The notes under the pieces were generated by a model, which saw nothing but the letters and a program-made list of their open reading frames with translations, searched no databases and had not been told where the DNA came from. The translations under genes were made by a program, and so were the position numbers. DNA of 64,000 bases from assembly GCA_963169105.1 (NCBI GenBank), contig OY720644.1:1075001-1139000 (forward strand). Direction: 5' to 3'. Origin of the DNA: Ceriagrion tenellum. Its lineage: Eukaryota > Arthropoda > Insecta > Odonata > Coenagrionidae. Shown here piece by piece: positions 31,999-44,100 of the stretch (positions are counted from its first letter, which is position 1; every line of letters begins with the position of its first letter).

Positions 31999-32354
31999 GA
32001 AATTGCCATGAGAAAAATTCGGCCTGGACCGGGAATCGAACCGCGGACCTTTGGTTTGCCGTTTCAAATGGCTAAGCACGGAATAAGTGCTGTTGAAGGA
32101 TACTGTCTCTTGGTTGTGGCTTCTTTGAAGCCCTCTTCTCCTTTGCTTTGCCATCTTTTATGGACCGCAAGGGCTTAAGATCTAGTTGCCTTGTATCCAC
32201 CAAAATTGCCAGGGGAATTAGAAAGCCTGGATAGCATAGTGGTCTGCGCATTGGTCCGACAAACCAAAGGTCCATGGTTCGATTCCCGGTCCAGGCCGAA
32301 TCATTCTCATGGCAAATTCTTCAAAAAATTCACCCGCCATACTTGAATATTTTT
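31999..32354 (+). mobile_element. SINE-like element with two inverted tRNA-like heads and 12-bp target duplication
   Basis: ACTTGGTTTAAA occurs at 31987-31998 and 32355-32366, and removing the insert restores the RTE endonuclease reading (TWFKxHPxRRYTW type). The insert starts with an inverted copy of the tRNA 3' half (31999-32060, box B in minus orientation) and has a full tRNA-shaped unit at 32225-32296 (+). The two arms are reverse complements of one another over about 60 bases, including flanking CATGAG/CTCATG. A 31-base AT-rich tail follows the right arm. Confidence 0.75.
32225..32296 (+). other. tRNA-shaped SINE head (anticodon position GAC)
   Basis: The 72 bases fit canonical tRNA numbering: acceptor GCCTGGA/TCCAGGC (7 of 7 pairs), box A in TAGCATAGTGG, anticodon stem TTGGT/ACCAA with loop CCGACAA, and T loop TTCGATT with box B. 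C replaces the universal T33 and the T stem has mismatches (CATGG against CCCGG). It is therefore a tRNA-Val-like promoter unit and not a working tRNA. Confidence 0.7.
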
Positions 32355-34689
32355 ACTTGGTTTAAACACCATCCTGGGAGGAGGTACACATGGAAAATGC
32401 CGGGAGACACTGGGAGATTACAAATGGACTACATCATGGTCGGGCAAAGATTCAGGAACAGTGTGAAGAACTCGCGGAGCAATCCGGGGGCTGATGCAGA
32501 CCGGATCATAATTTAGTCATGATGAATTGTGAGGTTAGATTCACAAAGCTGAATAAAAATAGGAAAATGAAGAGGTGGAATTTTGAAGCATTGAAAGGGG
32601 AAAAAGCAGTGAATACAAAGAGATAGTGGAAGACAACATAGGCGAAGCCAAGAACAGGCACAATCGAGGAAAAATGGAAGAATATAAAAAAGTAAGAGCA
32701 GCCGAGAAAACAATAGGAGCGAAAACGAGAGGCAGTGGGTTACGGAAGACATGACTAGGAAAATGGAGGATAGAATAAAGTGAAAAAACGTCAACACCGA
32801 CCTAGGTAAGGCGAAATACAAAAGGCTAAATAATCAACTACGGCGAATAACCAATCGGGCGAAGGAAAATTGGTAAAAAAGACAATGCAAGAATTGAAAA
32901 ATTTTCAAAAGGAATTGGGTGCGCTAAACGCTAAGTTAAAATTGCTATCAGAAGGTAAGAGAAGGCAAACGGTACCAAATATTAAGGACAAGGGAGGTAG
33001 AATACTGATCGAGCAAAAAGATATTAAAGAAAGGTGGCGAGAATACGTAGAGAAGCTATATGACAGCGATAGTAGACGATTTAGGCTAGATTAAGGCTAA
33101 TTTAGATATAGTGGATGAGTGAACATTAAAAGAAAATAACCACGGGCCAATGATAATCGACAGTGAAATAGAGAAGGCATTGAAAGAGATGAAGGCAAGA
33201 AAAGCTGAAGGAGTAGATAATATACCTTCGGAGAAGCTAAAGAGTTTAGGAAAGAAAGGTAGGCAACCTTTTTTCGAACTTATTTGCAGGATCTACAAGG
33301 AAGGAATATGGCCAGAGGACTTCGTGATAACAGTATTGATTCCTATCCCAATAAAGAATAATGCGTCAGAATGCGAGAACTATAGAACAATCGGTATGAT
33401 TTCACACGCAGACAAAGTTCGAATAATCAATAGAAAGTTGGAGAGTAAGGCCATAACTACTTGGGTGATGACCAGTTTGGGTTCCGGAAGGGAAGGTCAA
33501 CTCGGGATGCGATAGCGGTGATGAGAACACTTCTAGAAAGAAACATAGAGTATAATCAGGACGTTTTTCCTTGCTTCACTGATTTTGAGAAAGCTTTTGA
33601 CAGGGTACATTGGTATAAATTAACTGAATTACTCTGGAAAATGGGAATAGATTGGCGAGACAGGGGACTTAACTTAAACTTAAATATGACACAATTAGCG
33701 CAGGTGAATCTGCTGACGGTGAATCAGGGTGGGCAACTATAAGTCGCGGGGTAAGGAAAAGATGTCCGTTGTCGCCTTTGCTTTTTAACATTTATGCTGA
33801 GGAAGTGGTAATACAGGCATGGGAAGAACTCGATGTGGGAATCAAAGTGGGAGGGCAGCTGATAAAGTCGGTTAGATTCGCGGACGATCAGGCATTGGTT
33901 AGTCGATCTTCGAAGCGATTATAAGCTTTGCCAGATGCTTTAAATATCCAAAGCGGGATATTAGGAATGAAGAGAAATCATCAGAAAACAAAAGTGATGA
34001 GGTTCTCTAGGACAATGAAAGCGAGGCTGGTCATTAAAGTTGGAGGACACAAGCTCGAGCAAGTGGAACATTTTAATTACTTAGGTAGTACGCTTGAAGG
34101 AAATAGGCATTGTAGCAAAGACAAATGGAGGATAGAGTTAGCTACGGAGGCGTTTAGTAATATGTAGACGGAAGCTTATGTCGGGAATCGTGGGTAAGGA
34201 TGTGAAGATGAGGGTGGTGAAGAGCTTGATATGGATCGTAGCGTTGTATGGAGCAGAAACGTTGACCTTCTGAAAGGAAGACGATAATAGGCAGCAGGAA
34301 TTTGAGATGGGGTTGGAGGAGAAGGATGGAGAAGTAGAGGTGTACGGAAAGGAAGACTAACGAGGAAGTTCTTGAGATGGTGGGCGAGGAAAGGAAACTT
34401 TTGAATGAAATTCTGGATAGGCAGTGTAGTTGGATGTAGGTTGTAATAATAGGGGCAATGGGTTGCTCAAGAGTTTGATAGAGCGACGGATGTTGGGCAA
34501 GAGAGAATGGGGAGGAAAGAGAGTAGGTTTCATGGACGGGATGAATAAGGGTAGACTGCATGCCGAGGCGAAAAAAGGAAATACTACAGTTAGTTAGGCT
34601 TCAGAAAATGTAGAATACTGGGAAGAGATTCTCTGACTTTCAATAAAACTTACTTTTACAGATAGGATATTTTTTTATATACGGTAGCT

Positions 34690-35010
34690 TTCCGGGGCCT
34701 TGGTATAGGCTGGTGAAGAGATTGGTATGGAGCGTAGCGTTGCATTGGTGCAGAAGACTGCAATAGACGAGAATGAATGTGCTTTAGCCGAGATTGAGAT
34801 GGGTGGGTGGGTGTAGTGGATGGAGATCTGAAAGGAAGACAAACGAGGACGTGTACACAGAGGGAGGAAAGGTATCTCTCTTGGATGAGAATAGGAAGAA
34901 GCAAAGTAGAGGGCTGGAGGAGGCAATAAGTGACCATGGGTTGTTGAAGACTGGTAAACTGGAGGGTGTAGGGTAAGCAGGGTAGGCGAAGAAAGGAAAT
35001 ACTATTGGTT
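34690..35010 (+). pseudogene. RTE-family LINE 3' fragment (copy D)
   Basis: Directly after copy C another RTE tail begins: RLVKRLVWSVALHWCRRL-like coding near 34710, an E-K-T-N-E-D segment near 34830 and the GGAGGAGGCAATAAGTGACC block near 34918. It is heavily decayed. The head-to-tail position relative to copy C could reflect repeated insertion at one site or a tandem duplication. Confidence 0.5.
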
Positions 35011-36469
35011 TCTAGGGCGAATAATGCCCTACACAAGAAAAAACCTGCACAATTTAACTCACTTCCATTTAAATCTACATCAACTATAGATGGTTGATAA
35101 TGATGATATCTTTCCGATGTCTAGTTGCATTATTTAAAATTCCCACCCAAATACAGAAAACCGAGCTAAATAGCAGTACGTTTCGTTTGCTTTCGAGGGA
35201 GAGAGAGAGTGAGAGTTGAAAGCAACAGAGTTCGGAAAATTAAGTCGCACCTGAAAGTGTTTTTTTTCCTACAAGATGAAGGAAACGTGCTTTTTATTGC
35301 CGCGGTCAATGGACGAAATAAAGGCCTCGCAAAATATGTTTCTCTGTTGTCACGCTTGGAATTGAATATTTGGAGCTCTTTTAATAGCAGAGCCTTACCA
35401 AACTCCAAACTCTTTGATTCAACTTGAAAACAACGCCTTTCTGCAAATATTTCTCCGCCGAGTGGGCTAGCCTCTCTCCAAAGAGTCCATGAACCTGCAC
35501 AAATTTAGGCGTGAAAATCTGTGTAGCCTTCTTAAAGAAAGAGCAGATCAGTACTTCGCCTCACCTAACATATGATAAAGTCTAGTGCAGAAACTAAAAT
35601 CACCGATCATAAAATCAAAACTTCAGGCAGAGAGAGGTGCCACCATTATCTTACTCTATTACGGATACGGCGTTTCCTAAATCAACAAGCCATTCGATTA
35701 CATAGGCAACACTTGATCACAAAAATTAAGCATAAAAACATTGGAAACTCATTTAACATATGCAATGAAATATACCTCCTTAAACTTTTAAGCATCGGGA
35801 CCAAAACAGAAATATCGGCAAATCGTCGTCCAATTCGTCAGACACAAACTCGTGACGGAAATATGGTTCTCAACATGTACTCTTGAAATAATTAAAAATA
35901 CGAAATGCTAACGAGTAAACTGTTGGCACCGCATATACAGTGTTAATATGCCTCGCTCTTTACTTACTATATCAACTGTATGCGAAGTTTCGATGAATAT
36001 TATCCTGTAGTGAAGATGGTACAGTTGACAGAAGAAGCAACTTGAGGCATTTTTAAAGGTAATTTCTACTTGACAGATAAAGAAACAGAGGGCAGTTCTA
36101 CATAAGCTCAATGAATTCCAGTTTGATGTATTTAAAAAAATGGGAAAGGGCTTATTTAAGTCTTTTCAATAAAATGAAGTACATGGCTGATTAATGACTT
36201 GATCGATGATTAAATTTTATCAATAACATCGCCCGGTTGTTCAGATACATTTCGAGCAGCAAATTGATTAGCAGTAACCTTTTAACGTACGTAATTTCCT
36301 ATCCAAAAAAAAAACAGAAACAGCGCCTGGTGCGTAGAATAGAATATCTCAGGAGGAACAGATTTACATCCACCCAGAGACGTGTACCTACTTCAATGTC
36401 AGTGGTTGACTATGTAAGGTTCATGTTAGCGTGCAATTGAACTAACTTTTCGACTTCTACACTGGTAAA
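35011..36469. other. No recognisable gene
   Basis: AT-rich, short ORFs only (35209-35427, 35572-35886, 36237-36440) without motifs; a short GA tract near 35200. Confidence 0.4.
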
Positions 36470-36582
36470 TGGAACCAAACCATGACCGGTTTCAACGCGT
36501 TCGCGTCATTATCAGGAGAGATAATGCATATATATATATAATGACACGAAATCGTTGAAACATGTCGGTGTATGGTACCGAA
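36470..36582. repeat. Foldback repeat with hammerhead-like core
   Basis: The left part (ACCATGACCGGTTTCAACGC) and the right part (GTTGAAACATGTCGGTG) are imperfect reverse complements around an (AT)n centre. On the minus strand the left arm reads CTGATAA (36509-36515), TG, helix ACGCG/CGCGT, T, GAA, ACCGGT, C. The G8 position is A, which should block activity. The right arm keeps GAAACATGTC but has lost CTGATGA. Confidence 0.55.
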
Positions 36583-36702
36583 AAACAGAGTAGTATGTAT
36601 GAAGCTGGTTCGATTTCACTCTTTAACATCGCAAATAAAACTCCACAACACCACTCCGTTAAACAGTCGATACACACATTTTCTTGAGGGATTTTGTACA
36701 TA

Positions 36703-38381
36703 CATACCCATCACGCCGTTCCCTTCCGGGGTAGGCACAGTCAAAATGTTTCACTCGTTGATACATAATTGTACACCTAACTCTGCTTCAATAATTTCCT
36801 CCATTCTGACCTATCCTTGCAAACCTCTTTTGCCTCATTCACCCCAATACACTGTTTCATACACGCCCTCCTGTTTTCAAGACTCCTAATATTCCTCCTC
36901 CTAAGAATTTCCTCGATCACATTCAACCACAACTTTCTCGGCCTACCTCTACCTCTCACACCATTCATTCTACTCTCATATATCTGTTTCGTTATTCTAC
37001 TCTCATCCATTCTCTCAATATGGCCAAACCAACGAAGCACACTCCTTTCATACACGTCCATTACTGGAGCATTTAACCCACATTCATTCATGACCCACTC
37101 ATTCCTGACCCTATCCATCCTACTTTTGCCACAAATACTCCTCAGATAACTCATACCCACGGCGTTTAGTCTACTCTTATGTCTATCCTGACATACCCAT
37201 GTTTCACTACCATATAGCAAAGTGGGAAGAAGTACACTTTTGTACACGGCGATTTTCGCTTCCTTAGACAAGCACTCATTCCTTGATATGCTCCACATGC
37301 TACCTACCACCTTCCTTCCAGCATTCGCACGTCTCTTTATCTCCTCATCAATTCTTCCATCTTTTGCATACATCTTACCTAAGTAAACGAAATCATCCAC
37401 TTGATCAATTACTTCACCATTCGCCCTCATCATACAGTTATCCTCCCCATTCTCTTTATCAAAAACTACTACTTTAGTCTTGCACGCATTTACCTTCAAT
37501 TCCATTCTCTCCGTTGATTCACAAAACTTATCTAGGAGCTTCTGTAATCCCTTTAGACTGTCTGAGATCAAAACAGCATCATCCGCATATAGAAGAACTC
37601 GCACGTTTACATTTCCAATCAAAACACCGTCATTTGCACTACAAGCGTCTCTAACACATCTGTCCATAAATACATTAAACAGCCAAGGAGACATTACACA
37701 TCCTTGCTTTACACCCCGATTTATTACAAACCAATCACTCAGAGCCCCGTTAACTCTTACACTTGCTTTACTATTGTCATACATCGCCATCATAACATTC
37801 AATAACTGCCCATTCACTCCATAGTCTCTCAAAACCTTCCACAACTTCTTTCTATTTACTCTGTCATATGCCTTCTCTAAATCGACAAACGCACAGTACA
37901 CTTTCTTTCGGACACTCATACATTTTTCTATCACTTGCTGAAGTGCAAAAAGCTGGTCACTACATCCTCTCCCAGGCCACACTGCACACCCCATATTTTG
38001 TCGGAAGTAATATTCCTCACTCTTTCGATTAATATTTTACTGAACACTTTTCCCGGGATACTCAATAAACTAATGGCCCGATAATTATTACATTCGGTCT
38101 TTCCTCCCTTCCCTTTGTACAACGGAACGATGATAGCATTCTTCCAATCCGCTGGAACAACAGAAACCTGTAAGCATAAATTGTATAGTTCACGCAGTCT
38201 ACAAATTAGTAATTTACACCCACACTTCAACATTTCACTGGATATCCCATCTATGCCTGCAGCCTTCCCATTTTTCAATATTCTCACAGCCGTTGTGACC
38301 TCCTTCTCACTGATATCCTTTTCAATCATCACATTGTCACACACCACTTCACAAGGCTCATCCTCAACGCCTGCAATATTA
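36703..38381 (-). mobile_element. 5'-truncated RTE-type LINE with 9-bp target duplication
   Basis: TTGTACATA flanks the copy at 36694-36702 and 38382-38390. The minus-strand unit starts inside the reverse transcriptase and ends with CCTACCCCGGAAGGGAACGG and a short (TATG)-like tail. It belongs to a different family from copies A-D. One frameshift is the only clear lesion, so it is much younger than those copies. Confidence 0.8.
36777..38381 (-). pseudogene. RTE-type reverse transcriptase, 5' truncated, one frameshift
   Basis: The first frame (38381-37931) covers AVRILKNGKAAGIDGISSEM, NAIIVPLYKGKGGKTECNNY and ISLLSIPGKVFSKIL. A one-base shift between about 37994 and 37931 (KIWGVQCG... against GCAVWPGRGCSDQLF) moves to the second frame. 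That frame runs to the TAG at 36777-36779 with FVDLEKAYDRVNRKKLW, GVKQGCVMSPWLFNVFMD, the catalytic LLYADDAVLISD, YGSETWV and a C-terminal WFGHIERMDESRITKQIYE with a GRGRPRKLW motif. Catalytic residues are intact. The endonuclease half is missing through 5' truncation. Clade is probably RTE or RTEX. Confidence 0.75.
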
Positions 38382-38390
38382 TTGTACATA

Positions 38391-40249
38391 TTTTATTTTA
38401 TTTTTTTTAATTTGGGATTTTGTAAATAACCCTTATTCCTTGCGTGAGAAATCCACAGGGGTGATTCATGACATACCCGAATTTTTTAAATAGAGCGGCC
38501 TTACGAACCACTCGGTATAATAATTTTTCGCGGAACGACCTCTTATTCATATTCCGTTTTAGCCTCGAGATAAAACATTAGACTGGAAAAACGAACCGAT
38601 GTACTTCTCTGTCTCAGCGAATCACATTTCACAATATAATAAACATTGTACCAGCAAGGCTAATGCATCTAATATTTTATCTTTTTTTTCAAAATCACTA
38701 AATCTGGGAACGGATTGATCTCCCTTACATTAAATGGAAAACTGTGTTTCGAGATACGAACTTTCAAACCGTAGATAAGAGCGAATTAAGCACGCCATTA
38801 GAAGTACCACAATAAAATAAGTTTCTCTTTGCGAGAGCGGGATTTTCCTCCTCTGACCCACAATATTTACTATCAATTTTATTATCCGTAAATAAATTTG
38901 AAGCCGTAATAACCATGTTACATTAAGAAAAGCCATGTTCGTGAATATTCAATGAGCTCTCACGAAAGCATTATTATGGGTGAAGAGGGCCATGAAAATC
39001 AGCCAACAAAGTTCACTAAGCACTCGACTCCAAAACATTCAGATAAGCTTAACTAGAGAAACCGCTTCCTTTCGATAACAAAACATTTTTGGCTGCGTTC
39101 ATTGGGCACTGAAAGATATTACGACACTTTAATAGCTTTTCTGGGTAAAGATTGTTAAAATAGATGGATAAGTGCGACAGAGGAGATAAGTCAATATGAC
39201 ACGACAGCATATGACAGTGCCATATTGACAGTCACCACTGCCACGCGCAACAGCATTCAAAACTAAAAAATCTAAACCTGTCAGAACCCCTGAAGACAGA
39301 GAGCAAGTCGTTCTCCGAAACATCGTGACCTAAGGACCTGTTTACCCGGTGGAACACCCGAGAAACATTTATCTAAAAAATCTAACTTCACAACCGGTTG
39401 ACGAAAAGCATACTAGAACATACATCGTTGAACCCATCACATGTATTGTTCCAATGGTGCGAAAAACACCAGCCGTACCGTGGCATGATAACGCGCATGT
39501 GATTATGCCACAACGTAGATCTACGCACATCAGAGAAATATGTACAGCGAAAATAACACACCATGTTCTTTTGAACGTAGCTTTTCCATCAATTGCACCA
39601 TATCATGCCCACATCTATCAACATTCGAAGAAGAAATAAAAGCAAAGCGGCATGACTGCAACCCTCTTCAAGAACAAAATTTTCCCATGCAAAGAACATT
39701 CAATTTCATACCCTAAATGAAATACAAACTTAAAACGCTCCAGAAACAAAGTTGTGCGGGTGAATAACAGTTAAAACATAGTAAATACATTTCACTCAGC
39801 AAAATTTCCTTCAACACGGCACACACACTTAATTTCACCAAACATACAGCAACATCAAGAACATACAGTGTGCAATGAAAAATGGTAAAAAGAAGGCTCA
39901 AGCGATTCATACCAGCTTAAACTGACACGGAATCGTTTGCTCACGGAAAGTAATACACGCCAAAATAACAGTGCTGTGTGATGTATATAATGCATGCACG
40001 CCATGCTTGCCTTCATCACTTTTGATAAGGTTTTAATAGCGGATAAGCTTCCACTGCCGGGAAAAGTCACACGTTTCCGAATCTTTGGGAGGGGATACAA
40101 ACATAAACGCATCACCGCAAGACAACAAACTTATGGTATCACCAGGAGGGTAAGAACCTTCCGACTGAAATCGTTAAAAGTGGATGCGTAACCTTACACA
40201 CAACTGGATCACAGCGAAAGGTTGCAACACCAGCGATGAAAAATCTCAC
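38391..40249. other. No gene recognised; one hammerhead-like motif
   Basis: AT-rich sequence. At 39290-39321 (+) CTGAAGA, a GAGAG/TTCTC helix and CGAAAC follow in hammerhead order, but the cleavage position reads GTG and not GTH, and helix I is poor. No other structure was seen. Confidence 0.4.
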
Positions 40250-41160
40250 TAAGAAGTAAAAAAACACAAGCACGGCAATTGCAATTTTCTTTGAAGTCAC
40301 ATTTTTCACGAACCCACAGTTTCGGGGTAGAAAAAAGTGTCCGATAGGGTATCGAGATCGCGTGGGCCTGGTTTCGAGAAACTCAGAAAAGGGGGCGTGA
40401 CGCTGACGACCCGGCTTATTTTCCCGAAAAAATATGGAACGGCAAAAAATGCCGTAACATCCACCACGTGCCGTCCAGACAGGTGAAGGGCTGGTGCTAC
40501 TCATGTATACGTAATGACACAAATATATGAGAGGATGGGAAAGAAGTACGGTGAAGAATTGAAATGAAAAACAATATAAGCATACAAAACTTGTTTGTGC
40601 GTAGTTTTCCGCCACCAACTCACCCATATTCCTTCATCCTCGAGAGAGTAGATATCCAAGATGTGGCTCACCACAGGGCCGCATGATCGCTCAACTATTC
40701 CTTTATCCACCTCGTCTTCAAACGTTCCTCACAACGCGAGCACTACAGTCTTCGTCGGCGGCGGCGTCAAAAGCACTCGAAGCCACTCGGCTTGAGTGAG
40801 CGACTCGCTGCGAGACCGGCGGCAAAAAGACTTTTTTCTACTAAGGCCCTAAAAAGATGATGAGGCCACAGGCTTGTATCGGGGTCCCGAAGGTGGAAAC
40901 CGTCTCTTTGAGACACCCCAAACACTTTTTTGCGATCCAACAGCCTTCCCGAGGCCCACGTTACAGAACTAATGAAGGAAGGATATCCGAAGGAGCGGAG
41001 AAAGAGAATGCGGTATCCCACCGCTGCTGCTGGCGCTGCTGTGGCCACTGACAATGCGGCTGTATCGACCCGGGCAGGCATGTAGCTTCCCCTCGAACCC
41101 CCGAGGCCGGCCCGCGGATGGGGAGAACAGTAGTGGGGTAACCCTAAAATTCGGGGGAAA
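40250..41160. promoter_or_regulatory. CpG-rich block, possible promoter or first exon
   Basis: Against a background of AT-rich sequence this stretch is rich in CG, including GTCGGCGGCGGCGTC near 40755 and CGAGGCCGGCCCGCGG near 41100. Overlapping ORFs (40857-41051 +, 40767-41222 -) have no known domain. A promoter of a neighbouring gene is one reading; a GC-rich repeat is another. Confidence 0.3.
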
Positions 41161-44100
41161 GTGTCGGTGAAGTCGTGATAATATAGAAACCAAGATCGCG
41201 AGTAATTATTTTTCCCCACCAATCACTTATGAGCACGAGTCCCCATAATCGTGTGACCACTTAAACCATTAACATTTTATTTCTTTTTTATACATAATCA
41301 ACTTGACCACTAAGAAAATAGAGAACACATGAAATGATTACGCGAGGGACGTGACGGTTCATTTTCACTAAACACGGCAGACAAGCAGGTTGTGCAGAAC
41401 AACCATGTATTACAAACAAAGCTGCCAACAAGCATAAGCAAAGTTTACAAAAGTTTCGATTTAATAGTGTGGCATGTTCACTTGCATCACATCAGAAATG
41501 TTTCTTACAAGCAAACGCACAAAAATTGCTTCCTCCGGTCAACATCGTTTTAAAAAAGGCCATTTCAAAGCAATATTTATGCTCATTCAGAAAATATGGT
41601 TAATCATACATGTATCAAAGTTCATTATTTCGCATGCAATTAATAAATGGGTCAGCTTTGGTAAAATAAGGACTTAAAAAATAGTTTAATCGAAAGACCT
41701 CCTTTTCATCCTTTAAACTTCACGCCACGACATGGGCGCCATCGTGTGACTGGAGAAGGAATTTACTGGCGGGGCTAAGGTACGTTTTGAATTTGGTATG
41801 CACACCTCTCATGGTAAATTTAAATTACTGTGTTCACTTCATCCGAATAAATAACTCCTAATTTAACAAGAATACCGACTTAGGAGCGCAGTATTAGCAT
41901 GAAAGACAGTTAATCTAAAACTTGCTATACAAATTATAATAAAGGATACATATAACAAAACAAAAATGCAAGACCCCGGGCGTAACATAGGAGTCCATGC
42001 TGCATTGGTGCATGATATACCATACAATCGTCATAATTTTATAAGTTTTAAATAAAAAATCAGGGTTAGAATTTTATCAGCGCCCATATCATGCGAAATT
42101 ATTAAGTGACAGCACCGTTGTCAGAAACATAACACATGCCTCCTGAACCAATGTAATCATATTAATCGTCAAAAGTGTTTCTAGGAACGAATGATACCAC
42201 TAGGCATAGAAAAGCTTTGACGACATTAATCAAATGGTTTCATCGGCGTGAACTATGAAAGGTACATATAAAATACAAAGCCACCGGCTACCTTCACCCC
42301 CGTACATATTAACACAAGGAACACGCCCGCTCAAGCTATAATTAACGAATGACAAATTAGATGTCGGCCTACTGCCGAATACTGACACAACGTAGGCCCA
42401 TTTACTTGGGTGACTTAGCTCCGAATTTTAAAGAAGTCTATTCCACCATATTATTAAGTACATAAAAGTAGAAACCAGAGTCCTACCGTTTGCATATATG
42501 CAAACGGTAGTAATCACTTTCATGCAACGAGGGCACGTAAAATTAAAAGAAGTTAATAGTTCATTCTACAACTAAGCTCCTAGCTGAAAGACAATGTTTA
42601 CTTATAAGACAACCGGGATAACACTGTAGCAATCCATTAAAAACATACCGAGGGATCCTTGAAATAGTGTAAGAGAGAGGAGATGCTTTCAATTACTCAC
42701 CTTTAAACGAAATACATTTACAGCAGAGCATGGCAAATAAATTTCATGCGCGACCTCACATGTCTCGTGGTTGTTCCACCGAAATAGAAATAATCGCGAA
42801 AGACCATGGCCTAACTGAAACCCCTCCTACAACACTGCTGAACGTCTTTCCTCGGATAACAACTGAACGACGAAAGGCGCTAACAAGGTGGACAGTTGGG
42901 CACACTTAGTGCGACCGTCAATTTAGGATCTAGATATTAACATCAATGAGAACTACGTACTTCGTTCGCCGGAAATTTAACATAAAATTAGTTTTTGAAT
43001 ATTCTTACAAAAGGGAAAATCTTTTCAATTACCTTACTACTTCTCTTCCACGATAGACCACGACAGGCCCCTTATCTGGAATAGAAATACTTATTTAGAA
43101 ATACTATGCGTTCAGCTAATCCTAGTTAACTTTTTTCTTTAGACTGCTCACCATTAGTTTTGCCGGGCTAATCCTCAAGAACGTTTTGGCCATCCGCACC
43201 TGGGTATCTACAAAGAAAAGAACACGATTACGGAGTCGTCTTTCAAAGATTCGTTGTATTATACATTTTGATTAGTTTTCTCTATTCACTTTAACCTGAT
43301 TTCATTTATTGTTGTTAATTACGACTTTGATTCTCACTAGCTTTAACATATGGCTAAGTTAATTGGCAATCGAAACTGCTTCAAATGACAACGGTCCCGT
43401 TGTTGGGGTTTCCATTACGCCCCGTAGTGGCAAGCACGAATTATTTCATTAAGTGAAAGCCATTATTACCCGAGCCATTTTTCTATTTAGGGGTTAATTG
43501 ATATTATATTGTAAAACTGGCGTGCGCTGGACTTCTCGGCTTGGTGAGCAATAAAAGTAGCACTCGAATATGACTCTAACCCTAGTAATTTCTAGCAACC
43601 AGCGATACCCACTTCGACGTGTGGTTACATCACTGTTCTAGAGAAACATGCCAAGATTGGGGGCTATCACTTCAAATAGAATTATTTAAAAAGTTATTTG
43701 GATGAAGCTCCTACTCCGTGGGTAATATTGTCGAGGCAATTCTGCAAGTGCCTAAGGGCCACATAGTATAGCCTTGAATGCACCTGTGACATACTGAACA
43801 AGGAAGCGACGACTAAAACTACGGAACCACTTACTAAACATAATTTGCACATGGATGCAAATGAATGGCTGAATTTGAATCAGCAGGCAAATGTTTACAG
43901 TAAAACTAGTAAGTGAGATAAGAGAAGAGGCCCACGACTACAGGGGAAAAACCTCCCTTGATGTCATTTTTGCATAAAAACGACTAAGATCACAAAATTT
44001 CTTTGCCACATTCAATTACTACTATGGAAAGAATTGCATCTTCTCTTCCCATGAAACAGGTTGCTTGTAAACACATAGCTTCATTAAAAATTTATTACTT

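Larger units (their letters stand above)
31005..34680 (+). pseudogene. RTE-family LINE, nearly full length, decayed (copy C)
   Basis: A GC-rich 5' region (31005-31450) leads to an endonuclease with GTWIVRTMMRAG near 31480, VYSGGVESQRGVAIVLN near 31615, and LLVMGDWDAVMGEGRDGYEG near 31850. After a SINE insertion it resumes with a RYTWKMPGDTGR-like block at 32380. The reverse transcriptase follows: EKALKEMKARKAEGVDNIPS (33165), DDQFGFRKGRSTRDAI (33465), FTDFEKAFDRVHW (33580), RFADDQALVSR (33875) and KVMRFSRTMKARLVIKVGGH (33985). The C-terminal VKSLIWIVALYGAET is near 34220. Many stops and frameshifts are present. The order endonuclease-reverse transcriptase in about 3.3 kb with no ORF1 seen fits the RTE clade. 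Confidence 0.75.

Noticed and set aside
31394..32009. Antisense ORFs rich in Ser, Pro and His in the RTE region
   Set aside because: They are shadows of the decayed plus-strand endonuclease; the plus-strand motifs are recognisable and these are not.
32225..32296. Functional tRNA-Val gene
   Set aside because: C at position 33 and a mismatched T stem, and the unit is inside a mobile element with target duplication.
36817..37824. Plus-strand ORFs opposite the minus-strand reverse transcriptase
   Set aside because: Antisense shadows; the minus strand has all RT motifs.
39290..39335. Active hammerhead ribozyme
   Set aside because: The cleavage triplet reads GTG and helix I does not pair, so it is at best a decayed relative.
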